From Candidatus Competibacteraceae bacterium (lineage in GTDB: Bacteria > Pseudomonadota > Gammaproteobacteria > Competibacterales > Competibacteraceae), in assembly GCA_012032855.1 (NCBI GenBank), contig JAAUQA010000218.1:1-6126 (forward strand): 6,126 nt of DNA. Direction: 5' to 3'. The notes under the pieces were generated by a model. That model made no database searches, had not been told where the DNA came from, and saw only the letters and a list, made by a program, of their open reading frames with translations. Position numbers and translations under genes: made by a program. Below are positions 5,760 to 6,126 of this stretch, in pieces (within the stretch, counting starts at the first letter, position 1; each line of letters begins with the position of its first letter).

Positions 5760-6126
5760 CGCCTATGTTGATACCTCCTCGGCGTTGATAGCCTTCCTCG
5801 ACCGCTCCGACACCTACCATCCGTTGTTTCTACGCCTGTTCTCCGCACCCCCGCGATTAGCCACGTCCACCCTCGTGACGGCTGAAACTCACGGTTGGTT
5901 CCTGCGTCGCTATGATCGCGTCCGCGCGCTGCAATTTATGAACATGCTTGAAGTCATGAAACCGCTGGAAGTGCTCCCCGTGAGGATAGCCGAGCAAAAC
6001 GCCGGTACGCATCTTTTGCGCCGGTTTTCAGATCAAAACCTTACCCTTGCCGACGCCGTCGGGCTACATTTAATGGCGATCCACGGCATTGAGAAATGCT
6101 GGTCAACCGATTTCCATCTGGGACTA
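5745..6126 (+). pseudogene. VapC-like PIN-domain toxin, frameshifted at codon 4-5, 3' end outside the window
   Basis: PIN toxins are Mg-dependent RNases that cut tRNA or other RNAs and are held inactive by the partner antitoxin. ATG 5745 gives MAKD and then TGA in its own frame; dropping one T at 5756/5757 gives MAKDDAYVDTSSALIAFLDRSD and an open frame of 127 residues to the window edge. The four acidic residues of the PIN site are present in repaired numbering: Asp9 in YVDTS, Glu47 in TAETH, Asp103 in LADAV and Asp122 in STDFHL. The protein is nearly complete; usual lengths are about 130-145. The frame holding the domain has no ATG before Asp9 (a stop at 5734-5736, then no standard start), so as written the toxin cannot be made with its active site. 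It overlaps the antitoxin by 14 bases after repair, typical of translational coupling. Confidence 0.85.

Noticed and set aside
1..6126. CRISPR array, tRNA, rRNA or insertion sequence
   Set aside because: No spaced direct repeats beyond the 14-bp pair, no cloverleaf or rRNA-like stretch, and no transposase coding sequence was seen.

Overview
The window looks like chromosomal DNA of a Gram-negative proteobacterium. The protein families (PotD-like periplasmic binding proteins, a Cache-HAMP-GGDEF-EAL protein, DraG) and roughly balanced base composition suggest a gammaproteobacterium. A recognisable DraG points to a lineage that fixes nitrogen or once did. This placement is an inference from families, with no marker gene to confirm it.

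Layout. Positions 2-4230 hold three genes on the plus strand that look like one operon: the 3' part of a PotD/NspS-like polyamine-type binding protein, a second full-length paralogue (643-1722), and, 9 bases later, an inner-membrane sensor with a periplasmic Cache-type domain, HAMP, GGDEF and EAL (1732-4230). This resembles the NspS/MbaA arrangement of Vibrio cholerae, in which a PotD-like protein signals to a GGDEF-EAL enzyme and so sets cyclic di-GMP and biofilm state; here two binding proteins precede one enzyme. No ABC permease or ATPase gene is visible, although the upstream side is cut off. Convergent to this, 4285-5179 on the minus strand encodes DraG, the ADP-ribosyl-dinitrogenase reductase hydrolase, with a possible sigma-54 promoter upstream and no draT in view. 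A 354-base noncoding stretch (5180-5533) holds the draG control region, a perfect 14-bp tandem repeat, and the promoter and a probable operator of a toxin-antitoxin pair. That pair is a ribbon-helix-helix antitoxin (5534 onward) and a VapC-like PIN toxin (5745 to the window end).

The most striking property is that every gene system downstream of the second binding protein carries a small lesion. The GGDEF domain has a 1-base loss near 3063 and a compensating 1-base gain at 3252-3255. draG has an extra base in an A4/T4 run at 5135-5138, which separates the true start (ATG at 5179) from the rest of the protein. The antitoxin has an in-frame TAA at 5684-5686, and one extra T at 5756/5757 breaks both the antitoxin stop and the toxin frame. 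Removing each base restores family-typical protein. Either this sequence carries uncorrected indel errors or the region is decaying; the sequence alone cannot decide.

Control elements visible by eye include a hairpin that pairs the Shine-Dalgarno of the second binding protein with CCTCC just upstream, a GG-N10-GC sigma-54-like element and a dyad before draG, and an 8-bp inverted repeat (TGATAACA/TGTTATCA) between the antitoxin -10 box and its start codon.
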